From NCBI GenBank assembly GCA_030729785.1, contig JANQWS010000032.1, positions 29,640-93,639 of the forward strand: a DNA stretch of 64,000 nt. Direction: 5' to 3'. The notes under the pieces are model-generated. The model was given only the letters and a program-made list of their open reading frames with translations. It was not told where the DNA came from and did no database searches. The translations under genes were made by a program, and so were the position numbers. This DNA comes from Algoriphagus sp. (lineage in GTDB: Bacteria > Bacteroidota > Bacteroidia > Cytophagales > Cyclobacteriaceae). Positions 53,265 through 62,671 of this stretch are shown here, piece after piece; the first letter of the stretch is position 1; each line of letters starts with the position of its first letter.

Positions 53265-54331
53265 TCCAATTCAGCAAGGCTTTCCTACCAATATTTCTCT
53301 TAGCACTGGCTTTTTCAGCCTGCGACCCCACGAGTCACTGGGACCCCACGACCGATGAGCGCCCACTTGGGGCATACGATACCGGAATTCTGATAATGAA
53401 TGAAGGGGCTTTTGGTGCCAATGACGGAGAGGTAACTCACCTAAACCCAAGTACTGGGACGCTCACCCTCTCAGTATTTGAAAAAGCTAATGGGCGGCCT
53501 TTTGCGGGGCTATTGGAGGACTTGGTTTTGGAGGAAGATCGCCTGTATTTGGTGGCAAACACGGGCAAAGTGGAGGTAGTACAGCCTGGAGATTTCAAAT
53601 CAATCGGCGCCATCGAAAAGGACCTAGACCAGCCCCGATCGGTGGCTATCGCCCGTGGTAAATTGTTTATTTCAGATTATGGGCCTTACGATGCCAATTA
53701 CAATACGCCCTCCTCCTATGTGGCGGTGGTGCAAGGTTTGGACGGGGGTGTAGTGAAGAAAAAGATTCCCGTTTCTAGCAAGCCTGAAGACCTCTACGCC
53801 TTTGGATCCTATGTATTTGTGGCAGCATCGGAAGGAAAAAAGGTAGAGGTGCTAGATGCCAATGCAGAATTGCCTTTCAAAACTTTGGATATGCCTGGGC
53901 AGCCGGTTCAGTTTTTTGAATTGAATGGTGACCTTTGGGTATTTTGTTACGATGCTCTAAAAGTCTATTTCGTTTCCATCTCCAAAAGTGGATTAAGCCA
54001 AAAAGAAATTCGCTCCTTTCCTATCGCGCAGGCCACAGGCCGCATTGCAAAAGGGGATGCCGATACCTTCTATGTGTTGACGAGTTCGGGATGGCCTGAC
54101 TACCAAGATGGAATATCCGTAGTATCAGTTGGCACTGGTGCCTTAGTGTCTGATTGGAAAAAAGGATCGGGCTTCTATGGAATCGGCTATGACTCTGATC
54201 GACAGCAAGTTTATTTGGCCAATGCCAAAGGATTCCAAGGAAATGGGGAGGTGGTGGTTTACCAACAATCTGGTGCAGAAATTACCAAACTGACGGTTGG
54301 CCGAGGCCCTTCTGGATTTCTATTCCGGTAA
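53261..54331 (+). CDS. Surface beta-propeller lipoprotein, BtuG-like candidate
   Basis: This 356-residue lipoprotein has lipobox FSAC (about C20). The mature protein has repeated strand patterns of a YncE/DUF5074-type beta-propeller (GILIMNEGAFGANDGEVTHL, LYLVANTGKVEVV, LFISDYGPYDANYNT, VFVAASEGKKVEVLD). It is translationally coupled (ATGA overlap) to the B12 receptor under the same riboswitch. In Bacteroides, BtuG is a surface propeller lipoprotein that captures cobalamin and partners with BtuB, and this gene fits that role in fold and context. Direct homology was not tested. Confidence 0.75.
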   Translation: MIQFSKAFLPIFLLALAFSACDPTSHWDPTTDERPLGAYDTGILIMNEGAFGANDGEVTHLNPSTGTLTLSVFEKANGRPFAGLLEDLVLEEDRLYLVANTGKVEVVQPGDFKSIGAIEKDLDQPRSVAIARGKLFISDYGPYDANYNTPSSYVAVVQGLDGGVVKKKIPVSSKPEDLYAFGSYVFVAASEGKKVEVLDANAELPFKTLDMPGQPVQFFELNGDLWVFCYDALKVYFVSISKSGLSQKEIRSFPIAQATGRIAKGDADTFYVLTSSGWPDYQDGISVVSVGTGALVSDWKKGSGFYGIGYDSDRQQVYLANAKGFQGNGEVVVYQQSGAEITKLTVGRGPSGFLFR

Positions 54332-54349
54332 CAAACCTTTTTTTTACGC

Positions 54350-54363
54350 TCCGCCGCGGCGGA
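54350..54363. repeat. GC-rich 14-bp palindrome
   Basis: TCCGCCGCGGCGGA is a perfect palindrome in A/T-rich surroundings, 19 bp after the propeller lipoprotein stop. It could be a terminator-like hairpin core or a member of a short palindromic repeat family seen in Bacteroidota. Confidence 0.5.
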
Positions 54364-54401
54364 TAGTTAGAAAAAATACACTGAATTTTTATAGAATAAA
54401 T

Positions 54402-54433
54402 TAAACCCCAGTCCTATACTAAGTTCTGGGGTT
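54402..54433. terminator. Probable terminator between convergent B12 and HtrA genes
   Basis: AACCCCAG and CTGGGGTT form an 8-bp stem with a loop of about 14 nt (TCCTATACTAAGTT), flanked by A/T-rich DNA. The long loop lowers confidence. Confidence 0.5.
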
Positions 54434-54467
54434 CAATTGAATGAGCCGTGGACTGTGGACCGTGGAC
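54431..54467 (+). repeat. Core fragment of the GATTATCCGC repeat family (copy F, partial)
   Basis: GTTCAATTGAATGAGCCGTG followed by GACTGTGGACCGTGGAC corresponds to the core of copies A, D and E, but without the GATTATCCGC ends. It is a decayed copy or independent spread of the core. Confidence 0.55.
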
Positions 54468-54471
54468 TTCC

Positions 54472-55902
54472 TTACCTCACCTGATAACTTTGCGTAAAGG
54501 GTTGCCCATTGGGCGTAACACCCTCCAATACCAATCGACCACTGAACTTCTCCAAATAAGAACCTAGAGCTTTTGGATCTTTGGCCGGCATCTCGTTGAC
54601 ATGGGTGATTACAAATCCTTCTCGAAAACCAAGGTCCCTCAAGTATCCGTTGGTCAACGAGGTAATCTTTACTCCATAGGTGAGCTTGAGTCTATCCCTA
54701 TCGATGGCATTGATGGATTCGAGACGAGCACCGAGCACTTCCGAACTGTAAAACACGCGTTTGCTGATGCCTGTGCCCCCTTCTAGGTTTTGAAGGGTCA
54801 GCAAGGAAGTAGTGGACTTGCCGGCGCGCTGGTAGGTAATATTCACTTGATCTCCTGGATAGTAATAGGATAGGGCTTCCTCAAAACTTCCTTTGCCAGT
54901 GATTTTCCAATCGCCAATTTGCGTGATCAAGTCATCGGTTTGTAGGCCAGCTTTCTCTGCTGCCCCACTTTTTAGGACTCGCATAACTACTACTCCGTCC
55001 AAACTATTTAAGGACATTTCTTTGGCCAATTCGGGTGTAATTTCGGTGACTTCGACCCCAGGAATGGCCTTCTGAACTTCTCCGTGTTGAATTAGGTCGT
55101 TGGCTACCTTCACAGCCACATCTACCGGTACGGCAAACCCATAACCGGTGTAAGAACCCGTTCGAGATAGAATAGCGGTATTGATTCCCACCAGTTCGCC
55201 ACGGACATTCACCAAGGCCCCACCTGAGTTACCTGGATTAATTGGGGCATCGGTTTGGATAAAACTTTCCAACGGAAAATCACCTCCTAGAATATTGATT
55301 TGCCGTTCCTTGGCAGAGACAATGCCGGCAGTTACAGTGGAGGTGAGGTTGAAGGGATTGCCTACAGCAAGGACCCATTCTCCGATTTGCAGGGCTCTAC
55401 TGGATCCTAATTTGATTTCGGGCAAATTTTGCGCTTCGATTTTCAATACGGCGATGTCGGTATTTTTGTCCGTTCCCACCAACTTGGCCTTATAGGTTTG
55501 TTTTTGATGCACGACTTCCAAGGTCTCTGCCCCATCGATGACGTGGGCATTGGTGAGAATGTACCCGTCTTTGGTGAAAATTACCCCCGAGCCTGTACTC
55601 ACCCGTTGACTTGGCGTAGTCCCAAAAAAGTAATCAAACATGCTGTACCGACGGTAATCAGTACCGCTAAAGTTTTTGATAAATACCACCGAGCCCGTAC
55701 TACTTTGGGAAGCTTCCACAAAGGATTCGGTCGATAGCCCCAAGCCTGAACTTGAAATAGTGGAAAATTGTGCGGGCACATTTCTTCCTACGGAAGGTAG
55801 GCTGGAAGATTCTGGATTTGAAAATAATGCTGTCCATAAGGCAGCACCGGCTAGACCTGCTAGAAAGGGAATTCCGATAGATTCGATTTTGGAGTGAAGC
55901 AT
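54472..55902 (-). CDS. HtrA/DegP-like periplasmic serine protease with two PDZ domains
   Basis: This 476-residue protease has an N-terminal helix (about 10-27, signal anchor), a trypsin-like domain with triad H120 (ILTNAHVI), D149 (NTDIAVL) and S226 (INPGNSGGALVN), PDZ1 (about 270-355, ITPELAKEMSLNSLDGVVV) and a second weaker PDZ (about 375-470, GVKITSLTNGYLRDLGFREG). It degrades or refolds damaged envelope proteins. It is a single gene, divergent from dxr. Confidence 0.95.
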   Translation of the reverse strand: MLHSKIESIGIPFLAGLAGAALWTALFSNPESSSLPSVGRNVPAQFSTISSSGLGLSTESFVEASQSSTGSVVFIKNFSGTDYRRYSMFDYFFGTTPSQRVSTGSGVIFTKDGYILTNAHVIDGAETLEVVHQKQTYKAKLVGTDKNTDIAVLKIEAQNLPEIKLGSSRALQIGEWVLAVGNPFNLTSTVTAGIVSAKERQINILGGDFPLESFIQTDAPINPGNSGGALVNVRGELVGINTAILSRTGSYTGYGFAVPVDVAVKVANDLIQHGEVQKAIPGVEVTEITPELAKEMSLNSLDGVVVMRVLKSGAAEKAGLQTDDLITQIGDWKITGKGSFEEALSYYYPGDQVNITYQRAGKSTTSLLTLQNLEGGTGISKRVFYSSEVLGARLESINAIDRDRLKLTYGVKITSLTNGYLRDLGFREGFVITHVNEMPAKDPKALGSYLEKFSGRLVLEGVTPNGQPFTQSYQVR

Positions 55903-56046
55903 ATCTATGTTTTATTTTCGGTACAAACGAGTGATCCTTAGTTAACTACTCTTGTTTTCAGAAATTTTCTCAAAAAAAAATCCAAACAAAAATTAGCCCA
56001 AGTGCTAAAATCTGACGAGATGTACCTATAAATTCAGTCCAATTGG

Positions 56047-56054
56047 TAATTTTG
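56047..56054 (+). promoter_or_regulatory. Possible -7 promoter box for dxr-rseP
   Basis: TAATTTTG matches the Bacteroidota -7 consensus TAnnTTTG exactly, 61 nt before the dxr ATG. No TTG box is found at the expected distance upstream, so it is tentative. Confidence 0.35.
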
Positions 56055-56114
56055 TCAGTTCATTTCCCAACCTTCTTCTCTGAACTGGGTTTTAATTTTT
56101 ATAGCATTACCTAA

Positions 56115-57281
56115 ATGACATCAATCAAGCGTGTAGCACTTCTGGGAAGCACAGGGAGTATTGGAACCCAGACTTTGGATGTCATTCGTCAACATCCTGA
56201 AAATTTTAGTGTAGAGGTCCTTACCGCTCAAAATAATGCCGACTTATTGATTCAACAAGCCTTGGAATTTATTCCTAATGCTGTGGTCATCGGGAATGAG
56301 GCCAACTATACCAAAGTCAAGGAAGCCTTGGCTTCTGCGCCAATCAAAGTCTTTGCAGGTCAGAAAGCAATCGCTCAAGTGGTGGAAATGGAGACCATTG
56401 ATCTGGTATTGACTGCGCTGGTCGGGTACTCTGGCTTGATTCCTACAGTACATGCCATCCGGGCAGGAAAGCAGATTGCGCTAGCCAACAAGGAAACTTT
56501 GGTCGTGGCAGGGGAGTTGATTACCGCCCTTGCCAAGCAGCATGGAGTCAATATCTATCCCGTAGATTCCGAGCATTCCGCTATTTTCCAATGTCTGGTG
56601 GGTGAATTTCACAACCCTATCGAAAAAATAATCCTCACCGCATCAGGTGGGCCATTTCGAGGAAAAGACCGCGCCTATTTGGAGACGGTGACCCGAGAAC
56701 AGGCGCTCAAACACCCCAACTGGGATATGGGTGCAAAAATTACCATTGATTCTGCTTCCTTGATGAATAAGGGATTAGAGGTCATCGAAGCTAAATGGCT
56801 TTTTGGACTTAAGACAGCCCAGATTGAGGTGGTGGTGCATCCCCAAAGCATCATTCATTCCTTGGTTCAATTTGAAGATGGGTCTATCAAAGCGCAACTC
56901 GGCTTGCCTGATATGCGTATTCCCATTCAGTTTGCACTCAGTTATCCAGACCGATTGAAGAGTAACCTAGAGCGGTTTAACTTTACCAACTACCCACAGT
57001 TGACCTTTGAACAACCCGATTTGAAGACCTTCCGAAACCTGCAGCTCGCCTACGATGCCCTTGCGGCCGGAGGAAATGCGCCTTGTGTATTAAATGCAGC
57101 CAACGAAATTGCCGTGGCAGCCTTCCTCAACCGACAGGTAGGCTTTTTGGAAATGTCCGATTTGATTGAAGAAACCTTAACCCGATCTGAGTTTATCGCC
57201 CGTCCTCAGTTGGAGGACTACATCGAAACCGATCGTAGTGCTAGAGAATTTACAGAAAATTTACTTAAGTCAAGAAACTAA
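56115..57281 (+). CDS. dxr: 1-deoxy-D-xylulose 5-phosphate reductoisomerase
   Basis: This is the first committed enzyme of the MEP isoprenoid pathway (NADPH, Mg/Mn). Its 388 residues start with the nucleotide motif LLGSTGSIGTQTLDVIRQHP. It has the conserved NKETLVVAGELI, the metal-ligand segment PVDSEHSAIFQCL, LTASGGPFRG, MGAKITIDSASLMNKGLEVIEA and the C-terminal NAANEIAVAAFL. The stop directly abuts the rseP ATG (0 nt gap), forming the common dxr-rseP pair. ispG at 16.9 kb belongs to the same pathway. Confidence 0.97.
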   Translation: MTSIKRVALLGSTGSIGTQTLDVIRQHPENFSVEVLTAQNNADLLIQQALEFIPNAVVIGNEANYTKVKEALASAPIKVFAGQKAIAQVVEMETIDLVLTALVGYSGLIPTVHAIRAGKQIALANKETLVVAGELITALAKQHGVNIYPVDSEHSAIFQCLVGEFHNPIEKIILTASGGPFRGKDRAYLETVTREQALKHPNWDMGAKITIDSASLMNKGLEVIEAKWLFGLKTAQIEVVVHPQSIIHSLVQFEDGSIKAQLGLPDMRIPIQFALSYPDRLKSNLERFNFTNYPQLTFEQPDLKTFRNLQLAYDALAAGGNAPCVLNAANEIAVAAFLNRQVGFLEMSDLIEETLTRSEFIARPQLEDYIETDRSAREFTENLLKSRN

Positions 57282-58595
57282 ATGGAAACCTTAATTATGG
57301 TGGGCCAACTGCTCCTAGGATTGTCAATCCTGGTGGGACTGCATGAGTTGGGTCACTTACTTACCGCCAAGCTATTTGGCATGCGTGTTGAAAAATTCTC
57401 CATCGGATTTCCTCCAAAAATCGCAGGATTTCAATGGGGTGAAACCGAATATTCTATCGGAGCGATTCCTCTTGGAGGGTTTGTGAAGATTTCCGGCATG
57501 GTGGACGAGTCCATGGATACCGAACAGTTGGCCTCTGAGCCCCAGCCTTGGGAGTTTCGTTCCAAGCCAGCCTGGCAGCGTCTGATCGTTATGTTGGGTG
57601 GAATTATCGTCAACGTGATCACGGGGATTATCATCTTTGTTACGCTGGTATATTCCAACGGTGAAACGTATTTTTCTCGAGATCAAGTGATTGAAAATGG
57701 AATCGTAGCCTACGAATACGGGGAAGCCATTGGCTTGAAGACCGGGGACAAGGTATTGGATGTCAATGGACAGCCTTACCAAAGCATCGGCGAATTGAGT
57801 AGCGGTTCTGCACTTTTGAGTGAAAACGGCTACTACACAGTTGATCGCCAAGGAGAACTAATTAAAGTAGAAATTCCAAAAGGGTTTATCAATAGCTTCA
57901 ACTCGGAAGAGGCCTTCAGTAAATTTATCGCCGTTCGCCTTCCTTTTGAAGTAGGGGCAATAGAGCCAAGCTCGGGAGCAGAACAAGCGGGTATCACTGA
58001 GGGAGATCAAATCCTCGCAGTGGACGGCAATCCAATCACTTATTTTGACGAAATGCAAACTGCTTTAAGGCAGGCAAAAAATCAATCTGTATCCTTGGTT
58101 CGTCGGCGAGGAGCTCAATTGGATACGTTAACCGTTTCTGTATCGGAGGAAGCTAGAATTGGCATTGTAATCACTCCACTTTTAGAGCCTGTTAGGAAAG
58201 CCTATGGATTTACGGAATCTCTTTCCCGCGGTACATCTAGAGCCTTTGGAGCAGTGATTGTAAATGCAAAAGCCTTGGGAAAAATGTTTACCGGCGAGGT
58301 ATCCACCAAAAATGTGAGTGGTCCAATTGGTATGGCCAAAATTTATGGCAACCAATGGGATTGGGTAAAGTTTTGGAGCATCACGGGCTTGATTTCCATG
58401 ATTTTGGCTTTTATGAACTTGCTCCCAATTCCCGCGCTGGATGGAGGACATGTCGTGTTTTTACTTTACGAAATGGTATCTGGTCGTGCACCCTCTGATA
58501 AGTTTTTGGAATATGCACAGAAAGTGGGGATGGTTATCTTACTGGGTTTAATGGTCTTTGTAATTGGCAACGATATCCTCAAATTGATTTTCTAG
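57282..58595 (+). CDS. rseP: RIP site-2 protease RseP
   Basis: This intramembrane zinc metalloprotease cleaves anti-sigma factors or signal-peptide remnants. Of 437 residues, the HELGH motif (H21, E22, H25) lies in the first helix, there are two PDZ domains (about 130-200 and 215-300), and the third zinc ligand is in LLPIPALDGGH within the penultimate helix. The fold and size are normal. It is cotranscribed with dxr and ended by a terminator. Confidence 0.95.
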   Translation: METLIMVGQLLLGLSILVGLHELGHLLTAKLFGMRVEKFSIGFPPKIAGFQWGETEYSIGAIPLGGFVKISGMVDESMDTEQLASEPQPWEFRSKPAWQRLIVMLGGIIVNVITGIIIFVTLVYSNGETYFSRDQVIENGIVAYEYGEAIGLKTGDKVLDVNGQPYQSIGELSSGSALLSENGYYTVDRQGELIKVEIPKGFINSFNSEEAFSKFIAVRLPFEVGAIEPSSGAEQAGITEGDQILAVDGNPITYFDEMQTALRQAKNQSVSLVRRRGAQLDTLTVSVSEEARIGIVITPLLEPVRKAYGFTESLSRGTSRAFGAVIVNAKALGKMFTGEVSTKNVSGPIGMAKIYGNQWDWVKFWSITGLISMILAFMNLLPIPALDGGHVVFLLYEMVSGRAPSDKFLEYAQKVGMVILLGLMVFVIGNDILKLIF

Positions 58596-58646
58596 ACGGC
58601 TGTCAATATGGCCAATTCTAGTTTTGGCATTTCAATTGAATCCTAT

Positions 58647-58684
58647 GGAAGAACTTGGGTTTAGCCTGAGTTCTTCCTTTATTT
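58647..58684 (+). terminator. Intrinsic terminator after rseP
   Basis: GGAAGAACT and AGTTCTTCC form a 9-bp perfect stem around a 13-nt loop, followed by TTTATTTT. It separates dxr-rseP from lon. Confidence 0.8.
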
Positions 58685-58695
58685 TAGTTATATCC

Positions 58696-58711
58696 TGACA
58701 GCACGCTGTCA
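58696..58711. promoter_or_regulatory. Inverted repeat TGACAGC-N2-GCTGTCA before lon
   Basis: A perfect 7-bp palindrome with 2-nt spacer lies 11 nt before the lon ATG. A half-site GGCTGTCA also lies near 58600. It may be the operator of a stress regulator that controls the protease. Confidence 0.5.
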
Positions 58712-58721
58712 ATCTGTCTTT

Positions 58722-61199
58722 ATGAGCCAATTCGAAAATTCTTTATTTCATAATTTAATGAACGGCGAATTTGCCGCAGAAGGTGACCTGATTCAGCTAA
58801 TCACGGATGAAGAAGACGAGATTAGTTCCAAGGAAGCCTATGTCGAAGAGATTCCAATCCTGTCTGTTCGCAATACGGTTTTATTTCCAGGAGTCGTCAT
58901 TCCTATTACTGTCGGGCGCCAGCGCTCGATTCGATTGGTGAAAAAAGCACAAAAAGGAAATAAATACATCGGGGTGTGTGCTCAGATTCAGCCCAATCAA
59001 GACGATCCAAGCTGGGAAGACGTGTACCAAGTCGGGACCTTGGCCAAAATCATCAAGATGATTGTGCTCCCCGATGGCAATACCACCATCATCATTCAGG
59101 GTAAAAAACGCTTTGGCATTCGAGAGCAGGTGACTGACGATCCCTATTTCATCGCTAAAGTGGACTACCTAGAAGAAAATTTCCCCAAAAATTCCAAGAA
59201 AATTAAGGCATTGGAAGAGTCGCTCAAGGAAGCAGCGATTAAGATTCTTCACCTCAATCCCGAGATTCCCAGAGAGGCACAGGTAGCCTTGGATAATATT
59301 GACAACACGGCATTTTTGACCCATTTTTTGTCTTCTAATATCAATGCACCAGTAGAAGCCAAGCAGCGCCTTCTGGAAATCAACGATGGAGTAGAACGTG
59401 CTACCTTGCTCCTGGAGTTTATGATGAAAGATATCCAGATGCTGGAATTGAAGTCAGAAATTCACAAAAAGGTACACACCGATATCGACCAGCAGCAGCG
59501 GGATTATTTCCTTCGCCAACAGATGAGGGTACTTCAAACCGAACTTGGGGAAGAAGGGCCTGAAAAAGAAGTGGAGGACCTTCGTGCCAAAGGGGCACTG
59601 AAAGCCTGGCCAGCAGAGGTGAAGAAGCATTTTGAGAAAGAGTTGGAAAAAATCTTACGGATTAACCCCTCTGCCGCGGAATATCCCATTGCACTGAATT
59701 ATGCCGAAACCTTGGTGGAATTGCCATGGAATGAATTTACCCAAGACAACTTTGATCTGAAGCATGCTAGAGCAATTTTAGATGCAGACCACTTTGGACT
59801 GGAAAAAGTTAAGGACCGCATCATTGAGTATTTGGCGGTTTTAAAATTAAAGAATGACCTCAAAGGCCCAATTCTTTGTTTGTATGGCCCTCCAGGTGTG
59901 GGTAAAACCTCCCTTGGGAAATCCATTGCTTCGGCATTGGGTAGAAAATACATTCGTATGTCCCTAGGAGGCTTGCACGATGAAGCGGAAATCCGTGGCC
60001 ACCGCAAAACCTATGTGGGGGCCATGCCGGGCAAGGTGATTCAAAACATGAAAAAGGTCAAAATCTCCAATCCTGTCTTTGTGTTGGATGAGATCGATAA
60101 ACTTTCTTCCGATTTCCGAGGAGACCCTTCTTCTGCTTTCTTGGAAGTGCTAGATCCAGAGCAGAACTACGCATTCCTAGACAACTACATCGAGGTAGAA
60201 TACGATTTAAGCAAAGTGCTTTTTATTGCCACAGCCAACTCCCTCGATTCCATTCAGCCTGCCTTGCGGGATCGTATGGAAATCATCGAGGTGACGGGGT
60301 ATACCCAAGAGGAAAAATTGGAAATCGCCAAGCGTCACTTGGTACCCAAACAGCGTGCCGAACATGGTTTGAAACCACGGGAGATCACCTTTGAAAAGGC
60401 AGCACTGCAAAAACTTATTGAAGAATATACCCGTGAATCGGGTGTGAGAAGCTTGGAAAGAGTGATCGGAAAGGTCGTTCGGAATATTGCCAAATCCATT
60501 GCCATGGAAGAGGAGTATGCTTCCAAAATCACCCCTGAGGCAGTTCGCAAGATCTTAGGCGCTCCGATTTTTGACAAGGAAATTTACCAGGACAATAGCA
60601 TTGCTGGGGTAGTGACCGGCTTGGCTTGGACAAGTGTAGGTGGCGAAATTCTATTTATTGAATCCAGTTTGAGCAGGGGTAAAGGGAAGTTGACCCTTTC
60701 GGGTCAGTTAGGTGACGTAATGAAGGAATCTGCCATGACGGCACTTTCTTATTTGAAGTCCAAGGCTGAGGAATTGGGGATTGACCACCGCGTCTTTGAG
60801 CAGTACGACTTGCACATTCACGTGCCAGCAGGGGCTGTTCCCAAGGATGGTCCTTCAGCGGGTATCACCATGTTGACTGCGATGGCATCGGTATACACCC
60901 AGCGAAAAGTAAAGGCAAGAGTAGCTATGACCGGAGAGATCAGTTTGATTGGTAAAGTGATGCCTGTAGGCGGAATTAAAGAAAAGATTTTAGCGGCCAA
61001 ACGTGCAGGCATCAAAGAGATTATCCTTTGCTACAAGAATAAGCGCGATATTGAAGAAATCGACGCACACTACCTGAAAGGCATTCAATTCCATTACGTG
61101 ACCCAAGTGGATGAGGTGTTGGAGCTAGCTTTAACGGCTACAAAAGTGGTTCGCCCACTTCAATTTAGTTTCAATACGGAAATCAAGTCCTCTATTTGA
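58722..61199 (+). CDS. lon: ATP-dependent Lon protease
   Basis: This 825-residue LonA has an N-terminal substrate domain (about 40-240, [20 protein letters not shown]), AAA+ module with Walker [10 protein letters not shown] (about 389) and Walker [11 protein letters not shown], and a C-terminal protease domain with the Ser-Lys dyad S712 (DGPSAGITM) and K755 (GGIKEK). It degrades misfolded and regulatory proteins in the cytoplasm. The N-terminus has an unusual acidic stretch ([11 protein letters not shown]) common in Bacteroidota. Upstream is a palindromic operator candidate. Confidence 0.97.
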   Translation: MSQFENSLFHNLMNGEFAAEGDLIQLITDEEDEISSKEAYVEEIPILSVRNTVLFPGVVIPITVGRQRSIRLVKKAQKGNKYIGVCAQIQPNQDDPSWEDVYQVGTLAKIIKMIVLPDGNTTIIIQGKKRFGIREQVTDDPYFIAKVDYLEENFPKNSKKIKALEESLKEAAIKILHLNPEIPREAQVALDNIDNTAFLTHFLSSNINAPVEAKQRLLEINDGVERATLLLEFMMKDIQMLELKSEIHKKVHTDIDQQQRDYFLRQQMRVLQTELGEEGPEKEVEDLRAKGALKAWPAEVKKHFEKELEKILRINPSAAEYPIALNYAETLVELPWNEFTQDNFDLKHARAILDADHFGLEKVKDRIIEYLAVLKLKNDLKGPILCLYGPPGVGKTSLGKSIASALGRKYIRMSLGGLHDEAEIRGHRKTYVGAMPGKVIQNMKKVKISNPVFVLDEIDKLSSDFRGDPSSAFLEVLDPEQNYAFLDNYIEVEYDLSKVLFIATANSLDSIQPALRDRMEIIEVTGYTQEEKLEIAKRHLVPKQRAEHGLKPREITFEKAALQKLIEEYTRESGVRSLERVIGKVVRNIAKSIAMEEEYASKITPEAVRKILGAPIFDKEIYQDNSIAGVVTGLAWTSVGGEILFIESSLSRGKGKLTLSGQLGDVMKESAMTALSYLKSKAEELGIDHRVFEQYDLHIHVPAGAVPKDGPSAGITMLTAMASVYTQRKVKARVAMTGEISLIGKVMPVGGIKEKILAAKRAGIKEIILCYKNKRDIEEIDAHYLKGIQFHYVTQVDEVLELALTATKVVRPLQFSFNTEIKSSI

Positions 61200-61258
61200 G
61201 TGGGCTAGCGGTTTTGTAAAACCACCTTAATACCGAATTTCAAGATTAGTCTCAATCC

Positions 61259-62656
61259 ATGGATACACCCCTTTCTCTTACGCCAAGACAGATCGTTGCC
61301 GAACTCGATAAATACATTATTGGTCAGCAGGATGCCAAGCGCAATGTGGCCATTGCTTTGCGAAATCGCATTCGGCGCATGCTAGTGACTTCGGAAATTC
61401 AAAAGGATATTGTGCCTAACAATATTTTACTCATTGGGAGCACTGGGGTAGGAAAAACCGAGATTGCTCGTCGCTTAGCTAAAATTGCCAATGCGCCCTT
61501 TACCAAGGTAGAAGCATCTAAGTTTACCGAAGTAGGCTATGTGGGTCGTGACGTGGAGAGTATGGTGCGGGATTTGGTAGAGCAGAGTGTGCAACTGGTG
61601 CGTGAAACCAAAAAAGAGGAAGTAAAGGTAAAGGCCGCAGAGGCCGTAGAGGAAGTTTTATTGGATATTTTGATTCCTCCGGTAAAGGGAATGGGGTTTG
61701 CGAGTAGTAATTCCTTTCCTGCTGAGGGGAGTTCGACGCCTTCCTCGGATGAGGAACTTAATGAACGCACGAGAGACCGATTTCGTGAGAAGCTTCGCCA
61801 AGGGGAATTGGAGGATCGAAAAATAGAAATTCAAGTTAAAGCTGCAGCACCTGTAGGCATTGGTATGGTGGGCAATGGCATGATGGATGATGCGAGCATG
61901 GCGGGTCTCCAAGATATGATTTCGGGGATGATGCCCAAAAAGACGAAAAAGCGTAAACTCTCCATTTCGGAGGCCCGAAAAGTTCTTTTGGAAGAAGAGA
62001 TATCTAAATTAATTGATTTTGATGAAGTCAAGGAAGAGGCTATCCGCCTTGCCGAAAACAACGGGATTATCTTCATCGATGAGATTGATAAAATTGCATC
62101 CAAATCTGGAAAAGGTGGAGGTGGACCCGATGTCAGCCGCGAAGGGGTGCAGCGGGATTTACTTCCCATTGTAGAAGGCTCCTCCGTCACAACCAAGTAT
62201 GGGGTGATCCATACCGATCACGTGCTATTTATTGCTGCTGGCGCATTTCATGTAAGCAAGCCTTCCGATTTGATTCCTGAATTGCAGGGAAGATTCCCCA
62301 TCCGGGTGGAATTGCAATCGCTTACCAAAGAAGATTTTACACGCATCCTGAAGGAGCCAAAAAATGCTTTAACCAAGCAATACCAAGCCTTATTTGAAGC
62401 AGAGGAAGTTTATCTAGATTTTACAGAGGATTCCATAGACGAGATTGCGAGTCTGGCCTTTTTGATCAACCAGGAAGTCGAAAATATCGGTGCGCGTAGA
62501 CTCCATACGGTGATGAGCCACCTTCTCAACGATTTTCTTTTTGAAGTTCCAGACTTGATTGGACCAAATTCTAAGATTCTGATTACCAAGGAAATGGTGC
62601 AAGAGCGGCTAAGTACTTTGGTAAAAAACAGAGACCTGTCGCAGTATATTCTTTAA
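61259..62656 (+). CDS. hslU: HslU ATPase (ClpY)
   Basis: This is the unfoldase partner of the HslV peptidase. The 465-residue AAA+ protein has Walker A GSTGVGKT (60-67), an intermediate I-domain (about 110-250, low complexity around SSSNSFPAEGSSTPSSDEE), Walker B GIIFIDEIDKIA and the conserved C-terminal LSQYIL. hslV is not adjacent (upstream is lon, downstream an SDR). The I-domain has an inserted Met-rich stretch (GIGMVGNGMMDDASMAGLQDM). Confidence 0.96.
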   Translation: MDTPLSLTPRQIVAELDKYIIGQQDAKRNVAIALRNRIRRMLVTSEIQKDIVPNNILLIGSTGVGKTEIARRLAKIANAPFTKVEASKFTEVGYVGRDVESMVRDLVEQSVQLVRETKKEEVKVKAAEAVEEVLLDILIPPVKGMGFASSNSFPAEGSSTPSSDEELNERTRDRFREKLRQGELEDRKIEIQVKAAAPVGIGMVGNGMMDDASMAGLQDMISGMMPKKTKKRKLSISEARKVLLEEEISKLIDFDEVKEEAIRLAENNGIIFIDEIDKIASKSGKGGGGPDVSREGVQRDLLPIVEGSSVTTKYGVIHTDHVLFIAAGAFHVSKPSDLIPELQGRFPIRVELQSLTKEDFTRILKEPKNALTKQYQALFEAEEVYLDFTEDSIDEIASLAFLINQEVENIGARRLHTVMSHLLNDFLFEVPDLIGPNSKILITKEMVQERLSTLVKNRDLSQYIL

Positions 62657-62671
62657 ATTCGAAACCAATCT

